The notes below the pieces were generated by a model. The model was not told where the DNA came from. It worked only from the letters and a program-made list of their open reading frames with translations, and ran no database searches. The position numbers were made by a program, and so were the translations under genes. A stretch of 64,000 nt of DNA, taken from the NCBI GenBank assembly GCA_019095985.1, contig CM032669.1, positions 57,762,630-57,826,629 on the forward strand, given 5' to 3'. How positions within the stretch are numbered: the stretch's first letter is position 1; the number at the start of each line of letters is the position of its first letter. This document shows, one piece after another, positions 63,223-64,000 of this stretch. This stretch comes from Streblospio benedicti (lineage: Eukaryota > Annelida > Polychaeta > Spionida > Spionidae).

Positions 63223-64000
63223 CTACTACTATACTATAAATGTGATGGACACTCTTCCTGAAAGTTCTTGTGGTTTATTTATAAATCAAATATTGCCACA
63301 TATGTTAAGTCGTGAGAGCGAAAAACTTTAATCATGACTATAAACCACATTTACAATTTTTTGATTTAAATAACTATATCAAAACACTTTCTAGGTACTA
63401 TGATAGTGATGGTAATGAAATCATTTCTAGATCTGGAGATGTTCTTCTGATTACACCCTTAAGATTACGGTAACATGAACGTCAGACTCTTGCTATAAAA
63501 AAAAACTTAACTGTAAGGCATGTACTTGAGTAAGAACCAGTATCATAATAATTATTATCAAGAAATATTGAATTTGAAGTCACTTCCTGTCATGGAGAAA
63601 ACAGCTGGAACTCATGAAGTGGCTGGTTAATCTCCAACCTAAGCATGTGGTCAAATCAGGTGGTCATACGGTCACTTCAGGACAGCGTGCCTTCTTTCGT
63701 AACCTGCTGTCTTTCATCCCTTCATCAACATCAGAATTCTTTCAACTCTTCTCAAATTAACTGTCATCCATCATTATTTGAAGTCATGAATGGTATTTGC
63801 TGTGGTATTGATATATATCTATACATATTTCAAAATCTTGCCAATGTTGATAATTATCCATTAAAATATTTATCTAATTCTAAATTAAGAAATTATGTTT
63901 TTTACTTTAGACTTTTCATGATCCAATGAAAGTTCAAAAGTGTTATACTACTGAGTGGTTATTCACACACGACCAATAAGTATCCTTATTTTACTATTTT
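63223..64000. other. Upstream flank, no gene recognised
   Basis: AT-rich sequence without an exon that I can support. Any promoter for the long isoform of the neighbouring kinase would lie here or beyond the window. Confidence 0.4.

Overview
The window looks like nuclear DNA of a marine invertebrate, most likely a bivalve or another lophotrochozoan. It is strongly AT-rich, has short exons with GT-AG introns of 0.2-3.5 kb, carries many small inverted-repeat transposons, and its protein-coding exons stand out as GC-richer patches. I placed exons by hand from splice signals, reading phase and family similarity. The species is not identified from sequence.

Layout: 0-2.4 kb, no gene seen. 2.46-4.29 kb (+), the last three exons of a TLC-domain membrane protein. 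4.3-11.2 kb, intergenic with several MITEs. 11.4-16.5 kb (-), a complete four-exon selenoprotein of the SELENOW/MIEN1 (Rdx) family, 107 residues, with a CxxU redox motif, a C-terminal CAAX-like prenylation box, and a SECIS-like stem-loop about 750 bases past the stop. Its 3' UTR and introns are crowded with MITEs, a LINE remnant and a duplicated exon fragment. 17-20.2 kb, a transposon graveyard (foldback element, hAT MITE, hAT transposase remnant with a nested MITE, LINE C-terminus). 21.2-30.9 kb (-), a complete 15-coding-exon calpain of the CAPN5/6 (C2-bearing) type, 660 residues, whose catalytic Cys is replaced by Ala. 31-36.8 kb, intergenic, with a tandem-repeat element. 36.8-37.3 kb (+), a two-exon FKBP12, 108 residues. 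37.3-41.4 kb, intergenic or 3' UTR. 41.45-55.9 kb (-), a complete 17-coding-exon FER/FES tyrosine kinase (F-BAR, SH2, kinase), 898 residues. 62.2-63.2 kb (-), a long open exon that could splice in frame to the kinase as an N-terminal extension but holds one in-frame TAA.

The five genes do not form a functional cluster. The strongest observations are the prenylation-motif selenoprotein with Sec codon and SECIS assembled from separate exons, and the calpain pseudoprotease. Transposon content is dominated by short non-autonomous DNA elements (TTAA-flanked, TTA-flanked, TA-flanked, hAT-like and foldback types). I recognised no retrovirus, LTR element, CRISPR array or tRNA gene.
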